From Desulfonema limicola (lineage in GTDB: Bacteria; Desulfobacterota; Desulfobacteria; Desulfobacterales; DYRC01), in the NCBI GenBank assembly GCA_020718925.1, contig DYRC01000090.1, forward strand, positions 1-13,183: a DNA stretch of 13,183 bases, written 5' to 3'. The notes under the pieces were generated by a model. That model saw only the letters and a list, made by a program, of their open reading frames with translations. It did no database searches and was not told where the DNA came from. Every line of letters starts with the position of its first letter. The first letter of the stretch is position 1. A program made the position numbers and the translations under genes. Of this stretch, positions 1-6,313 are shown in pieces.

Positions 1-873
1 ATGTCCGCATTCATATCACAATTTTTCGGCGTTTATGGCAGCCTCATCAGCTTTATCGGAATCAACGCGCTGCTGTCTCTGAGCCTGTATGTTACGCTTT
101 CGGCAGGGCAGCTTTCACTGGGCAACGCGGCATTTGCCGGGCTGGGCGGCTATACGGCAGGGGTTCTTTCAATGCACTACGGCGCACCCTATCTTGTATC
201 ACTTGCTGCCGGAGCATTGCTGCCCGGATTGGTCGGCGTTGTTCTCGGTCTTCCGGTGTTGCGCTTGCGGGGCGTTTTTCTTGCAATGGCTACGCTGAGT
301 TTCGGCGAAGTGGTCAGAATTGCCGCAGTCAACCTTCAGATAACCGGCGGCGCGGAAGGGCTTGTAGGCATTCCGAACAAAACGAAAATGTGGTTCATTT
401 ATCTGGTGCTTGCCATAGTTGCTTATTTTGTCGCAAAGCTTCGCTGGTCAAAAGTGGGTTGGAGTTTTGAGAGCATCCGGGAAGATGAAACCGCAGCAGC
501 GGCGATGGGAATTGATACCACGTTTTATAAAACGCTTGCGTTTACCATCGGCGCGGTGATTGCCGGTCTTGCCGGAGCCATGTACGCGCATCTGAATTAT
601 ATCATCACTCCCGGCGAATTCGGTTTTACAGCCGCCGTTCATCTGCTCACATACAATATCGTGGGCGGAACGCGGATTTGGTATGGACCTATACTTGGCG
701 CGGCATTGCTGACGGCTCTTCCTGAAATACTTAGGGGAATCGGAGTTACCGCAGGTCCGATCCGGCTGTTTGTGAACGGGCTTATCCTGCTGCTTGTGAT
801 TCTTTTTCTGCCGAACGGTCTGGCTTCGCTTTTTTCCCGCCGAAAACCTTCAAGTATCACGGAGGATAGATAG
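1..873 (+). CDS. livM: Branched-chain amino-acid ABC transporter permease, LivM type
   Basis: Inner-membrane permease that forms, with a LivH partner, the channel of a LIV-type importer for leucine, isoleucine and valine or related substrates. The 290-residue protein is almost entirely hydrophobic, with about eight membrane segments. The N-terminal block has the LivM-typical SAGQLSLGNAAFAGLGGY (about residues 34-51). The cytoplasmic coupling loop, the ABC-permease EAA-like region, is seen as SIREDETAAAAMGI (about 158-171), and the late segment contains NIVGGTRIWYGPILGA. Length is normal for the family. The window opens exactly on its ATG, so any upstream signals, LivH and the binding protein lie outside. 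It is followed after 4 bases by livG. The family is clear; the exact substrate is not, because LIV-type systems also carry urea, amides and aromatic compounds. Confidence 0.93.
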   Translation: MSAFISQFFGVYGSLISFIGINALLSLSLYVTLSAGQLSLGNAAFAGLGGYTAGVLSMHYGAPYLVSLAAGALLPGLVGVVLGLPVLRLRGVFLAMATLSFGEVVRIAAVNLQITGGAEGLVGIPNKTKMWFIYLVLAIVAYFVAKLRWSKVGWSFESIREDETAAAAMGIDTTFYKTLAFTIGAVIAGLAGAMYAHLNYIITPGEFGFTAAVHLLTYNIVGGTRIWYGPILGAALLTALPEILRGIGVTAGPIRLFVNGLILLLVILFLPNGLASLFSRRKPSSITEDR

Positions 874-877
874 CAAT

Positions 878-1648
878 ATGCTGCTGGAAATTGCTGACAT
901 CACGCGCACATTCGGCGGAGTTCGGGCTTTGGACGGCGTTTCTTTTTCTGTCGGAAGCGGGGAAGTTCACGGACTGATCGGACCCAACGGCGCGGGAAAA
1001 ACCACGCTGATCAACATTCTGAGCGGAATCACGCCCCCGACATCCGGCGCCGTGCTGTTTCTCGGAAATCCGATACACGCTTTGCCCGCCCACCGTGTAG
1101 CCGGTTTGGGAATCGCCAGAACCTTTCAGAATATCCGCTTATTTCCGGGCATGACCTGTCTTGAAAATGTTATTGCAGGGCAGCATCTTGTCAGCAAACG
1201 CGCTCTTTTGCCGCGTCTGTTGTGCTTACCCTCTGCAATGCGCGAAGAGCGGGAATATCGTGCCAAAGCAATGGCAACACTTGCACGGGTCAGATTAGAT
1301 CATCGTGCGGATTTTTTAGCAAAAAATCTTTCTTATGGCGAACGGCGGCGGCTTGAAATTGCCCGCGCACTTGCGGCAAATCCGCGTCTGTTACTTCTTG
1401 ACGAACCCGTAGCCGGTATGAGGAAACGGGGACTGACTCAGGTGGCGGAGCTTGTCAGATTGCTTGCTCAGGAAGGCATGACCGTTCTTCTGATTGAGCA
1501 TAATATGGCGTTTGTGATGGAACTTTGTTCTAAGATTACTGTCCTGAATTTCGGTCGTACTATCACCACAGGCACAGGTGCCGAAATCAGCCGCCATCAG
1601 GAAGTTATTGAAGCTTATCTGGGAGTTAAAGATGCCCCCCATGCTTGA
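878..1648 (+). CDS. livG: Branched-chain amino-acid ABC transporter ATP-binding protein, LivG type
   Basis: One of the two cytoplasmic ATPases that power the LIV importer. Visible in the 256-residue protein: Walker A GPNGAGKTT (residues 35-43), Q-loop Q84 in the LivG-typical ARTFQNIRLF, signature LSYGERR (151-157), Walker B LLLLDEP (171-177) and the switch histidine H208 in LLIEHNM. The TFQNIRLF block and the long insert before the signature separate LivG from LivF. A GGAGG sequence lies at 861-865, 12 bases before the ATG at 878, a rather long spacing. It starts 4 bases after the livM stop, and its end overlaps livF, so it is co-transcribed. The segment after Walker B reads VAGMRKRGLTQ, which departs from the common AGMNPxE form, but no catalytic residue is missing. 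Confidence 0.95.
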   Translation: MLLEIADITRTFGGVRALDGVSFSVGSGEVHGLIGPNGAGKTTLINILSGITPPTSGAVLFLGNPIHALPAHRVAGLGIARTFQNIRLFPGMTCLENVIAGQHLVSKRALLPRLLCLPSAMREEREYRAKAMATLARVRLDHRADFLAKNLSYGERRRLEIARALAANPRLLLLDEPVAGMRKRGLTQVAELVRLLAQEGMTVLLIEHNMAFVMELCSKITVLNFGRTITTGTGAEISRHQEVIEAYLGVKDAPHA

Positions 1649-2357
1649 AGTTAAAAATCTGACGGTAGCTTACGGTTCTGTCGAAGCGGTGCAGAATATT
1701 TCCTTTACGGTGCAGGAAGGTGCGGTGGTAACGCTGATCGGTCCGAACGGCGCGGGAAAAACAACAACCCTCAACGCATTGAGCGGAGTTGTACCTGCGC
1801 GATCAGGACAAATCCTGTTGAGCGGACAGGATATTACGAAAATGCGGGCGCATCACCGTGTCAGCGCAGGCGTCGTGCATGTTCCCGAAGGCAGATTGGT
1901 TCTTGCCGGAATGACCGTGCGCGAAAACCTCGAACTCGGAGGATACCGGCGGACGCACCGGGAAGTTACGGACGATCTGGCGCGTATGGAAGAGCGTTTT
2001 CCGATCTTACGTGAACGCCGAGACGCGCCTGCCGGTACGCTCTCCGGCGGAGAACAGCAGATGCTTGCCATAGCGCGGGGACTTATGGCTCATCCCAAGC
2101 TTCTGCTTCTTGATGAGCCTTCGTTAGGTCTTGCGCCGATGCTCGTGAAGACCGTTTTTGAAATCATCTGCGAGCTGCGGAACAGCGGTCAGACGATTCT
2201 GCTGGTTGAACAGAATGCCCGCATGGCGTTGTCGGTGTCATCTTATGCCTATGTGATAGAAACCGGCAATATCGTGCTTGACGGAGCTTCCGAAAAGCTT
2301 CAGTCCGATCCGGCGGTCATCCGTTCATATCTCGGTCAGGTGGTTACCGGCGGGTAA
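1632..2357 (+). CDS. livF: Branched-chain amino-acid ABC transporter ATP-binding protein, LivF type
   Basis: Second ATPase of the LIV importer. Counting from the ATG at 1632 it has 241 residues: Walker A GPNGAGKTT (37-45), the LivF-typical VPEGR (84-88), signature LSGGEQQ (137-143), Walker B LLLLDEP (157-163), and LVEQN (191-195), where LivF proteins carry glutamine in place of the usual switch histidine. The frame is open upstream to an ATG at 1578. I chose 1632 because a GGGAG at 1621-1625 sits six bases before it and because LivF proteins normally begin with MLEVxNL. An ATG at 1641 is also possible. The start overlaps the last 17 bases of livG, and the stop overlaps the next gene by one base, so translation is probably coupled through the cluster. 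Confidence 0.95.
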   Translation: MPPMLEVKNLTVAYGSVEAVQNISFTVQEGAVVTLIGPNGAGKTTTLNALSGVVPARSGQILLSGQDITKMRAHHRVSAGVVHVPEGRLVLAGMTVRENLELGGYRRTHREVTDDLARMEERFPILRERRDAPAGTLSGGEQQMLAIARGLMAHPKLLLLDEPSLGLAPMLVKTVFEIICELRNSGQTILLVEQNARMALSVSSYAYVIETGNIVLDGASEKLQSDPAVIRSYLGQVVTGG

Positions 2358-2878
2358 TGCCTGAAATTAAAATAGGAACATTTATGAATAATTTTCACCT
2401 ATCCGGCTATATTCCGGGCGCTATCGGAAAAATCACGGAGCTTCATGCGAGATATTATCATCAGCATTGGAATTTCGGCGTGTTTTTTGAATCAAAAGTG
2501 GCAAGCGGATTATCCGATTTTTTAAGCCGATCTGAGTCATCACAGGATGGATTCTGGATAGCAGCGGCAGATGACGGAAACATCATCGGCTCTGTTGCCA
2601 TTGACGGGAGCAGAGCGGCACAGGACGGCGCAAAACTGAGATGGTTTATCGTAGCGCCTCAGTATCAGGGTTCAGGCATAGGGAAAATCCTGATTCAGAC
2701 CGCGCTTGATTTTTGCAGAACCTGCGGATTCAGGCGGGTGCATTTGTCCACATTTGCCGGTTTGGATGCCGCCCGACATCTGTATGAGAAAAACGGTTTC
2801 AAGCTCTGTGAGGAATTTGAAGGGGATCAGTGGGGACCTGTGGTAAAAGAGCAGATATTTGAACTCCTGTTCCCATAA
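2357..2878 (+). CDS. GNAT family N-acetyltransferase
   Basis: A 173-residue cytoplasmic protein with the GNAT fold, predicted to transfer an acetyl group from acetyl-CoA to an unknown amine. The acetyl-CoA-binding motif A is clear: RWFIVAPQYQGSGIGKIL (residues 95-112, the Q-x-x-G-x-G pattern), followed by FAGLDAARHLYEKNGF (133-148), the usual motif B region. The N-terminal block GYIPGAIGKITELHARYY (17-34) is the form found in the acetyltransferase half of MarR-GNAT fusion proteins, but no MarR domain is present here. Its ATG shares one base with the livF stop (TAATG), so it is the last gene of the liv operon. Substrate unknown; a link to the transported compound is only suggested by position. 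Repeat copy 1 starts 15 bases after its stop. Confidence 0.88.
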   Translation: MPEIKIGTFMNNFHLSGYIPGAIGKITELHARYYHQHWNFGVFFESKVASGLSDFLSRSESSQDGFWIAAADDGNIIGSVAIDGSRAAQDGAKLRWFIVAPQYQGSGIGKILIQTALDFCRTCGFRRVHLSTFAGLDAARHLYEKNGFKLCEEFEGDQWGPVVKEQIFELLFP

Positions 2879-2892
2879 GTGTTGCGAACGCT

Positions 2893-3027
2893 GTTTCCAA
2901 ATTGTCAAACTCACCTAACCCCCCGGCCCCCTTCCCTGAAAGGGAAGGGGGAGATATCATCAGTACTCCCCTCTCCTTTCAGGGGAGGGTCCGGGGGAGG
3001 GGTGCTTTGATAGCGAATCGGTATTAA
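2893..3027 (+). repeat. Interspersed GC-rich palindromic element, copy 1 (MITE-like)
   Basis: About 135 bp between the convergent GNAT and HlyD-like genes. The core runs from CACCTAACCCCCCGG to CCGGGGGAGGGGTG. Hairpin 1 pairs 2927-2937 with 2941-2951 (11 perfect pairs, GAA loop). Hairpin 2 pairs 2969-2977 with 2981-2989 (loop TTC, one G-T pair). The plus strand at 2982-3002 has four G runs (4, 3, 5, 4) with loops of 1, 3 and 1 bases. The right end, read on the minus strand, is TAATACCGATTCGCTATC. The left end is a degenerate copy of the same sequence (CCAAATTG then TCAAACTCACC). The TAA stop of the HlyD-like gene (3026-3024) is made of these terminal bases. It could also act as a two-way terminator, but there is no clear T tract. 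Confidence 0.88.
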
Positions 3028-3539
3028 TTGAATAATCCGGAAATCTGCATCACCATCGTTGCCGGAGAGATATATCTGGTTTTGATCATGACCTTGCCGG
3101 TCAAGCCTTCCCTAAGCCGAATCGGAGAATCAACATTCAGTACCGTGAACAACTCAACTATCGGTTTTCCCTTAATATACGCTATCTCTGTAACAAATGC
3201 GTGAAGTGTGCCTGCTTTTTTGCCTGCATCCCCGTCAAGATATATTTCCGCCGATTGTCCGGGGCGGATATCCGGCATATCTTCGGCAGGAAACTCCGCT
3301 ATCACGCGGTTCTGGCGGATTTCCTGCACTCTGAACGCGCCATGCGGAAAATTAGCCGTAATGCGCTCATCTTTTGTCAGGCGGGCGGTGATGCTGGATT
3401 TATAAATCGTAACTTTGGCAGTGAAAAACCAGATACACCAGAGGATCAGCAATAACAGAGAAATCCCCAGCCACACCAGCGAGGTGGTATAACTATCCGC
3501 ATTTAAAGAACGCATAGTTCTTGAAAAGGTGTTTGACAT
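3024..3539 (-). CDS. Short HlyD-like (membrane fusion protein family) membrane protein
   Basis: A 171-residue protein with one N-terminal membrane helix (about residues 21-40, LVWLGISLLLLILWCIWFF) followed by a periplasmic part. The segment after the helix (KVTIYKSSITARL), the middle block VIAEFPAEDMPDIRPGQSAEIYLDG (split about residues 79-103) and the ending ISPATMVMQISG match in order the N- and C-terminal pieces of HlyD-type adaptor proteins that serve peptide or bacteriocin exporters. Those proteins are normally around 400 residues; the lipoyl and coiled-coil hairpin that should lie between is absent here, without a visible frameshift. The ATG at 3539 overlaps the rfaE2 stop (TGATG); a TTG two codons upstream is less likely. 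Last gene of the tpx operon. No ABC exporter is nearby, so function is uncertain: compact adaptor or decayed remnant. Confidence 0.68.
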   Translation of the reverse strand: MSNTFSRTMRSLNADSYTTSLVWLGISLLLLILWCIWFFTAKVTIYKSSITARLTKDERITANFPHGAFRVQEIRQNRVIAEFPAEDMPDIRPGQSAEIYLDGDAGKKAGTLHAFVTEIAYIKGKPIVELFTVLNVDSPIRLREGLTGKVMIKTRYISPATMVMQISGLFN

Positions 3540-4153
3540 CAGCAATACCGGCTTACTATCCGGGAAATAATTTCAGAGGTTGAAATATCCGGCACGACGC
3601 TTATCCGCTCCACCCTGCCGCCGTTGGCTTTCACCACGTCCGCGCCGATAATCTTATCTTCAGTCCAATCCGCGCCTTTAACCAGAATATCAGGTTTTAT
3701 GGCGCAAATCAGATTTCGGGGATCAGGCTCGTCAAACAGCGCGACATAATCCACGCAGAAAAGCGCGGCTAAGACTTCCGCCCGCTGCTCCTGAGAAACA
3801 ATGGGGCGTTTTTCGCCTTTGATGATTTTCACCGAAATATCTGAATTTAACCCGACAATCAGCGCGTCTCCGAGCGATTTTGCGACAGAAAGATACCGCA
3901 CATGCCCCGAATGTAAAATATCAAAGCAGCCGTTGGTGAACACAACAATTTTGCCCGAATTTTTCAGATCAGATGCGGCTTTCAGAAGATTATCCGCTTG
4001 CAGAACCTTATACTGATTCGCTATCGAAGCACCCCTCCCCCGCCCCCTCCCCGAAGCGGAGAGGGGAGTACTGATGACGTCTCCCCCTTCCCTTTCAGGG
4101 AAGGGGGCCGGGGGGTTAGGTGGGTTTGAAAGCGATTTGGTATTAGAATTCAT
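3539..4153 (-). CDS. rfaE2: RfaE2-like heptose-1-phosphate nucleotidyltransferase with repeat-encoded N-terminus
   Basis: Predicted D-glycero-beta-D-manno-heptose 1-phosphate adenylyltransferase, which makes ADP-heptose for lipopolysaccharide inner core; it corresponds to the C-terminal half of HldE without the kinase. In the 204-residue product: VVFTNGCFDILHSGHVRYL (70-88) with the HxGH motif H81-H84, GLNSDISVKIIKGEKRPI (101-118), DILVKGADW (155-163) and the ending STSEIISRI. The catalytic part needs only residues from about 47 on. Residues 4-46 (SNPPNPPAPFPEREGG ... GRGRGRG) are encoded by repeat copy 2. I see no ATG, GTG or TTG in frame between the ATG at 4153 and the conserved VVFTNG block, so the repeat must be translated. 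The start overlaps the nitrilase end by 11 bases. The frame stays open upstream to 4246, but that part lies within the nitrilase gene. Confidence 0.87.
   Translation of the reverse strand: MNSNTKSLSNPPNPPAPFPEREGGDVISTPLSASGRGRGRGASIANQYKVLQADNLLKAASDLKNSGKIVVFTNGCFDILHSGHVRYLSVAKSLGDALIVGLNSDISVKIIKGEKRPIVSQEQRAEVLAALFCVDYVALFDEPDPRNLICAIKPDILVKGADWTEDKIIGADVVKANGGRVERISVVPDISTSEIISRIVSRYC
4008..4145 (-). repeat. Interspersed GC-rich palindromic element, copy 2, inside coding sequence
   Basis: About 138 bp, in the opposite orientation to copy 1. Read on the minus strand it begins TAATACCAAATCGCTTTC (4145 down) and its other end, read on the plus strand from 4008, is TTATACTGATTCGCTATCG; the two ends are inverted copies of each other, so this copy best shows the terminal repeats. 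The core matches copy 1 almost base for base, including the perfect hairpin with stem CCCCCTTCCCT. In hairpin 2 the loop-closing T-A pair of copy 1 is G-C here. The G-quadruplex motif (C runs at 4032-4035, 4037-4041, 4043-4047 and 4049-4052 on the plus strand) falls on the sense strand of rfaE2 and encodes its GRGRGRG segment. The first three bases form the nitrilase stop codon. Confidence 0.9.
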
Positions 4154-4925
4154 AAGCCTCCGGCACTCTTTCTTCAAGACAGGGCATTTTCTTTCTGATC
4201 GCTTTAATTTCTTCAAAATCAATTTCAGCACAGAGCGTGTCTGCATAAGCGTCTGCTTCGGCGATAATGTGTCCGGCAGGTGAAATCAGCCGGGAATGTC
4301 CGCCATATTCAATGTCGCCGTCATGTCCGCAGCAATTGACACCGGCGATAAATATCTGATTCTCAACGGCTCTGGCTTGCAGAAGCGTGTTCCAGTGCGG
4401 TACGCGAATCAGGGGCCATTGCGCGGACACAATCACCATATCCGCGCCTTTGAGCGCCAAAGCCCTGCACAGTTCGGGAAAACGCAGATCATAGCAGATC
4501 ATCAGCCCGATTACGCCCAAAGACGTCCGGCAGACCGCATTCTGATTTCCGGAAGCAAAAAACGCCGGTTCGCGGGTCATCGAAAACAGATGAACTTTGC
4601 GATATGATCCGGCAAGAGAGCCGTCTTGGTCAATCAGATACAGGGTGTTGTAAATTTTATTTTCCGAAGCTTCCGGCAATGATCCGGCTATCATCATGTT
4701 ATGACGAACTGCGGCTTCGGAGAGTTTTTCAAGAATCACCGGCGTCTGCTTGGCATGACGCGCAAGGTTGGCATTGTCAAAGCCGCAGGACCACATTTCC
4801 GGAAGAATTGCCAATCCCGCCTTTTTTTCGGCAAGACCGGCAATTTCCATAAGTGCGGCATCCAGATTCGCATCTGTGTCGCCCGGCTTAACTTCAAGCT
4901 GTATCAGTCCGATGCGCTTCATCAT
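4143..4925 (-). CDS. Nitrilase-superfamily carbon-nitrogen hydrolase, probable omega-amidase
   Basis: A 260-residue cytoplasmic amidohydrolase. The catalytic Glu-Lys-Cys triad is complete: E43 in LPEMWSCGF, K110 in SYRKVHLF and C144 in MICYDLRFPEL. The CYDLRFPEL and SAQWP...HW..LLQARAVENQ blocks are those of the YafV/Nit2-like branch, which hydrolyses omega-amides such as 2-oxoglutaramate and 2-oxosuccinamate or repairs deaminated glutathione. The exact substrate cannot be read from sequence. Length is typical. The ATG at 4925 overlaps the tpx stop (ATGA); a second ATG follows directly at 4922. The gene ends GAATTC TAA, where TAA is the first codon of repeat copy 2, so the original C-terminus may have differed slightly. 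Confidence 0.92.
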   Translation of the reverse strand: MMKRIGLIQLEVKPGDTDANLDAALMEIAGLAEKKAGLAILPEMWSCGFDNANLARHAKQTPVILEKLSEAAVRHNMMIAGSLPEASENKIYNTLYLIDQDGSLAGSYRKVHLFSMTREPAFFASGNQNAVCRTSLGVIGLMICYDLRFPELCRALALKGADMVIVSAQWPLIRVPHWNTLLQARAVENQIFIAGVNCCGHDGDIEYGGHSRLISPAGHIIAEADAYADTLCAEIDFEEIKAIRKKMPCLEERVPEAYEF

Positions 4926-5437
4926 ACCAATTGCTTTACCGCTTTCAACACCGCATCATAATCCGGCTCTTGGGCAATTTCGCCGACAATCTGAGCATGG
5001 CGGATAACCCCTTCTTTGTCCACCACAAACACTGCTCTTGCCAACAGGCGCAGCTCTTTGATGAGAACGCCGAAAGCCTGACCGAATGAAACATTGCGGT
5101 GATCCGACAAGGTAACGACCTTATCTGCGCCTGCGGCGCCGCACCAGCGTTTCTGGGCAAAGGGCAGATCAACGCTTACGGTTAAAATCACCGTGTCCGC
5201 GCTTAATGCCGCAGCTTCTTTGTTAAATCTCCGGGTCTGAAGATCACAGATCGGCGTGTCTAACGAAGGAACAGCCGAAATAATGCAGACTTTTCCTTTG
5301 TAAGCAGACAGTTTTACCGGCTGAAGATCATTGTTCAACACCTCGAAATCAGGAGCTTTATCTCCGATATTCAATCCTTTTCCGAGCAACGTGAGCGGAT
5401 TTCCCCTCATCGTAATAATTCCGGTGCGTTCTTCCAT
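4922..5437 (-). CDS. tpx: Thiol peroxidase (Tpx, atypical 2-Cys peroxiredoxin)
   Basis: A 171-residue peroxiredoxin that reduces hydrogen peroxide and organic hydroperoxides using thioredoxin. The family layout is intact: GNPLTLLGKGLNIGDKAPDF near the start, the active-site block VPSLDTPICDLQTRRF with peroxidatic C64, and the resolving C99 in DLPFAQKRWCG. An additional C51 precedes them. I start at the ATG at 5437, preceded by GAGAGGGGA, because family members begin a few residues before the first beta strand. A TTG at 5455 in the same frame would add six residues and has no support. It is the first gene of a four-gene minus-strand operon, which puts an oxidative-stress enzyme ahead of an amidase and a heptose enzyme. 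Confidence 0.95.
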   Translation of the reverse strand: MEERTGIITMRGNPLTLLGKGLNIGDKAPDFEVLNNDLQPVKLSAYKGKVCIISAVPSLDTPICDLQTRRFNKEAAALSADTVILTVSVDLPFAQKRWCGAAGADKVVTLSDHRNVSFGQAFGVLIKELRLLARAVFVVDKEGVIRHAQIVGEIAQEPDYDAVLKAVKQLV

Positions 5438-5501
5438 GATTCCCCTCTCTTTCAAATTATGTTATAGTTTCCGAATATCTGACAGACATAAGTTTTTAAT
5501 A

Positions 5502-5529
5502 TCTCTATCATATTCAGCTAAAATGTCAA
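5502..5529 (-). promoter_or_regulatory. Candidate sigma-70-type promoter for the tpx operon
   Basis: On the minus strand a perfect TTGACA (5529-5524) is followed after 16 bases by TAGAGA (5507-5502), a weak match to TATAAT. It would start transcription near 5495, leaving a leader of about 60 bases before the tpx ATG. The region is strongly AT-rich. The -35 match is good and the -10 match is poor, so this is a candidate only. Confidence 0.4.
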
Positions 5530-5591
5530 CAAACATATAATGCCTGTTTAAGCATATTTTCACTTTTAAATCAGATAATGTTGAAATTAAC

Positions 5592-5621
5592 TTGAAAAAC
5601 TGCTAACTTTTTTTATATCAT
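5592..5621 (+). promoter_or_regulatory. Candidate sigma-70-type promoter for queH
   Basis: TTGAAA (5592-5597) and TATCAT (5616-5621) are separated by 18 bases in the AT-rich 205-base gap between the divergent tpx and queH genes. Transcription would begin near 5628, about 30 bases before the GTG start. Both boxes match consensus at five and four or more of six positions, but AT-rich DNA gives such matches by chance. Confidence 0.4.
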
Positions 5622-5660
5622 ATCTTTTTACAATAACCGGCTTGGGGAAAATTATAAACC

Positions 5661-6194
5661 GTGAAAATATTGCTTCATACCTGCTGCGCGCCATGCTCTG
5701 TTTATCCTGTCAGGGTTCTCAGAGAAGAAAATTTTGAGATCATGGGCTTTTTTTATCGGCATAATATTCATCCTTATACCGAATGTCTGCGGCGGCAGGA
5801 AACTCTGGCACAGTATTCGCAAGATACAGGTTTCCGGGTGATTTATCAACAAGATTATGATATGGAAGGGTTTATTCAGCATGTCGTATTCCGGGAAAAA
5901 GATCGGTGCGCCTATTGCTATCATGATCGCCTGATGGCTGCCGCACATATTGCCAAACAGGGAAAATTTGATTATTTTTCAACAACGCTGCTGTACAGCA
6001 AGTTTCAAAACCATGAGATGATTCGGGCTATCGGAGAATCCGTAGGTAAATCAGTTGAAATTCCTTTTTATTACAAGGATTTCAGAGTCGGATGGAAAGA
6101 AGGCATTGAAGAATCCAAGCGGATGGGCTTGTATCGCCAGCAATATTGCGGCTGTATTTACAGTGAAAAAGAACGATTTTATAAAAAAACATAA
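5661..6194 (+). CDS. queH: Epoxyqueuosine reductase QueH
   Basis: Catalyses the last step of queuosine synthesis, reducing epoxyqueuosine to queuosine in tRNA; QueH is the cobalamin-independent alternative to QueG. The 177-residue protein has the family's metal-binding cysteines in order: HTCCAPCS (C8, C9, C12), RCAYCYHDRL (C83, C86) and YRQQYCGCIYS (C163, C165). YRHNIHPYTECLRR and FSTTLLYSKFQNH are further QueH blocks. The start is GTG: a TAA in the same frame ends at 5657, and the next ATG (residue 28) would remove the first cysteine cluster. A GGGG run at 5644-5647 is the only ribosome-site candidate and is distant. No other queuosine gene is in the window. Confidence 0.94.
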   Translation: MKILLHTCCAPCSVYPVRVLREENFEIMGFFYRHNIHPYTECLRRQETLAQYSQDTGFRVIYQQDYDMEGFIQHVVFREKDRCAYCYHDRLMAAAHIAKQGKFDYFSTTLLYSKFQNHEMIRAIGESVGKSVEIPFYYKDFRVGWKEGIEESKRMGLYRQQYCGCIYSEKERFYKKT

Positions 6195-6215
6195 CGGATT
6201 CGGTAAAAAACATCC

Positions 6216-6313
6216 CCCGGCAATGAATTGCCGGTCTATTATGGGCTGTCCCTACGGGACAAATCAGAGTCCCATCGGGACGACACAAAATAGCCCGGAA
6301 ATTTATTTCCGGG
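6216..6313. repeat. Four-hairpin inverted-repeat element (MITE/REP-like)
   Basis: A 98-base element filling most of the gap between queH and the flavoprotein gene. Left arm 6216-6260 and right arm 6269-6313 are imperfect reverse complements (35 of 45 positions by eye) around an 8-base centre. Each arm also folds on itself: CCGGCAAT/ATTGCCGG (6217-6224 with 6227-6234), TGTCCC/GGGACA (6247-6252 with 6256-6261), GTCCC/GGGAC (6269-6273 with 6277-6281) and CCCGGAAA/TTTCCGGG (6294-6301 with 6306-6313). One inner C-G pair of the left outer hairpin is A-T in the right one, so pairing is kept. No coding potential. It ends eight bases before the ribosome site of the next gene and may attenuate read-through from queH. 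Confidence 0.82.

Noticed and set aside
1578..1631. Longer livF start at 1578
   Set aside because: It would add 18 residues overlapping livG that LivF proteins lack; the ATG at 1632 has a ribosome site.
2879..3023. Classic intrinsic terminator after the GNAT gene
   Set aside because: The stable hairpins are parts of the repeat and are not followed by a T tract, so a Rho-independent terminator cannot be claimed.
2893..4145. Repeats as a CRISPR array
   Set aside because: Copies are about 135 bp, in both orientations, separated by whole genes, and have no regular spacers or cas genes.
4154..4246. Upstream extension of rfaE2 to 4246
   Set aside because: These bases code for the conserved C-terminal part of the nitrilase in another frame; the extra residues are Lys/Arg-rich shadow sequence.
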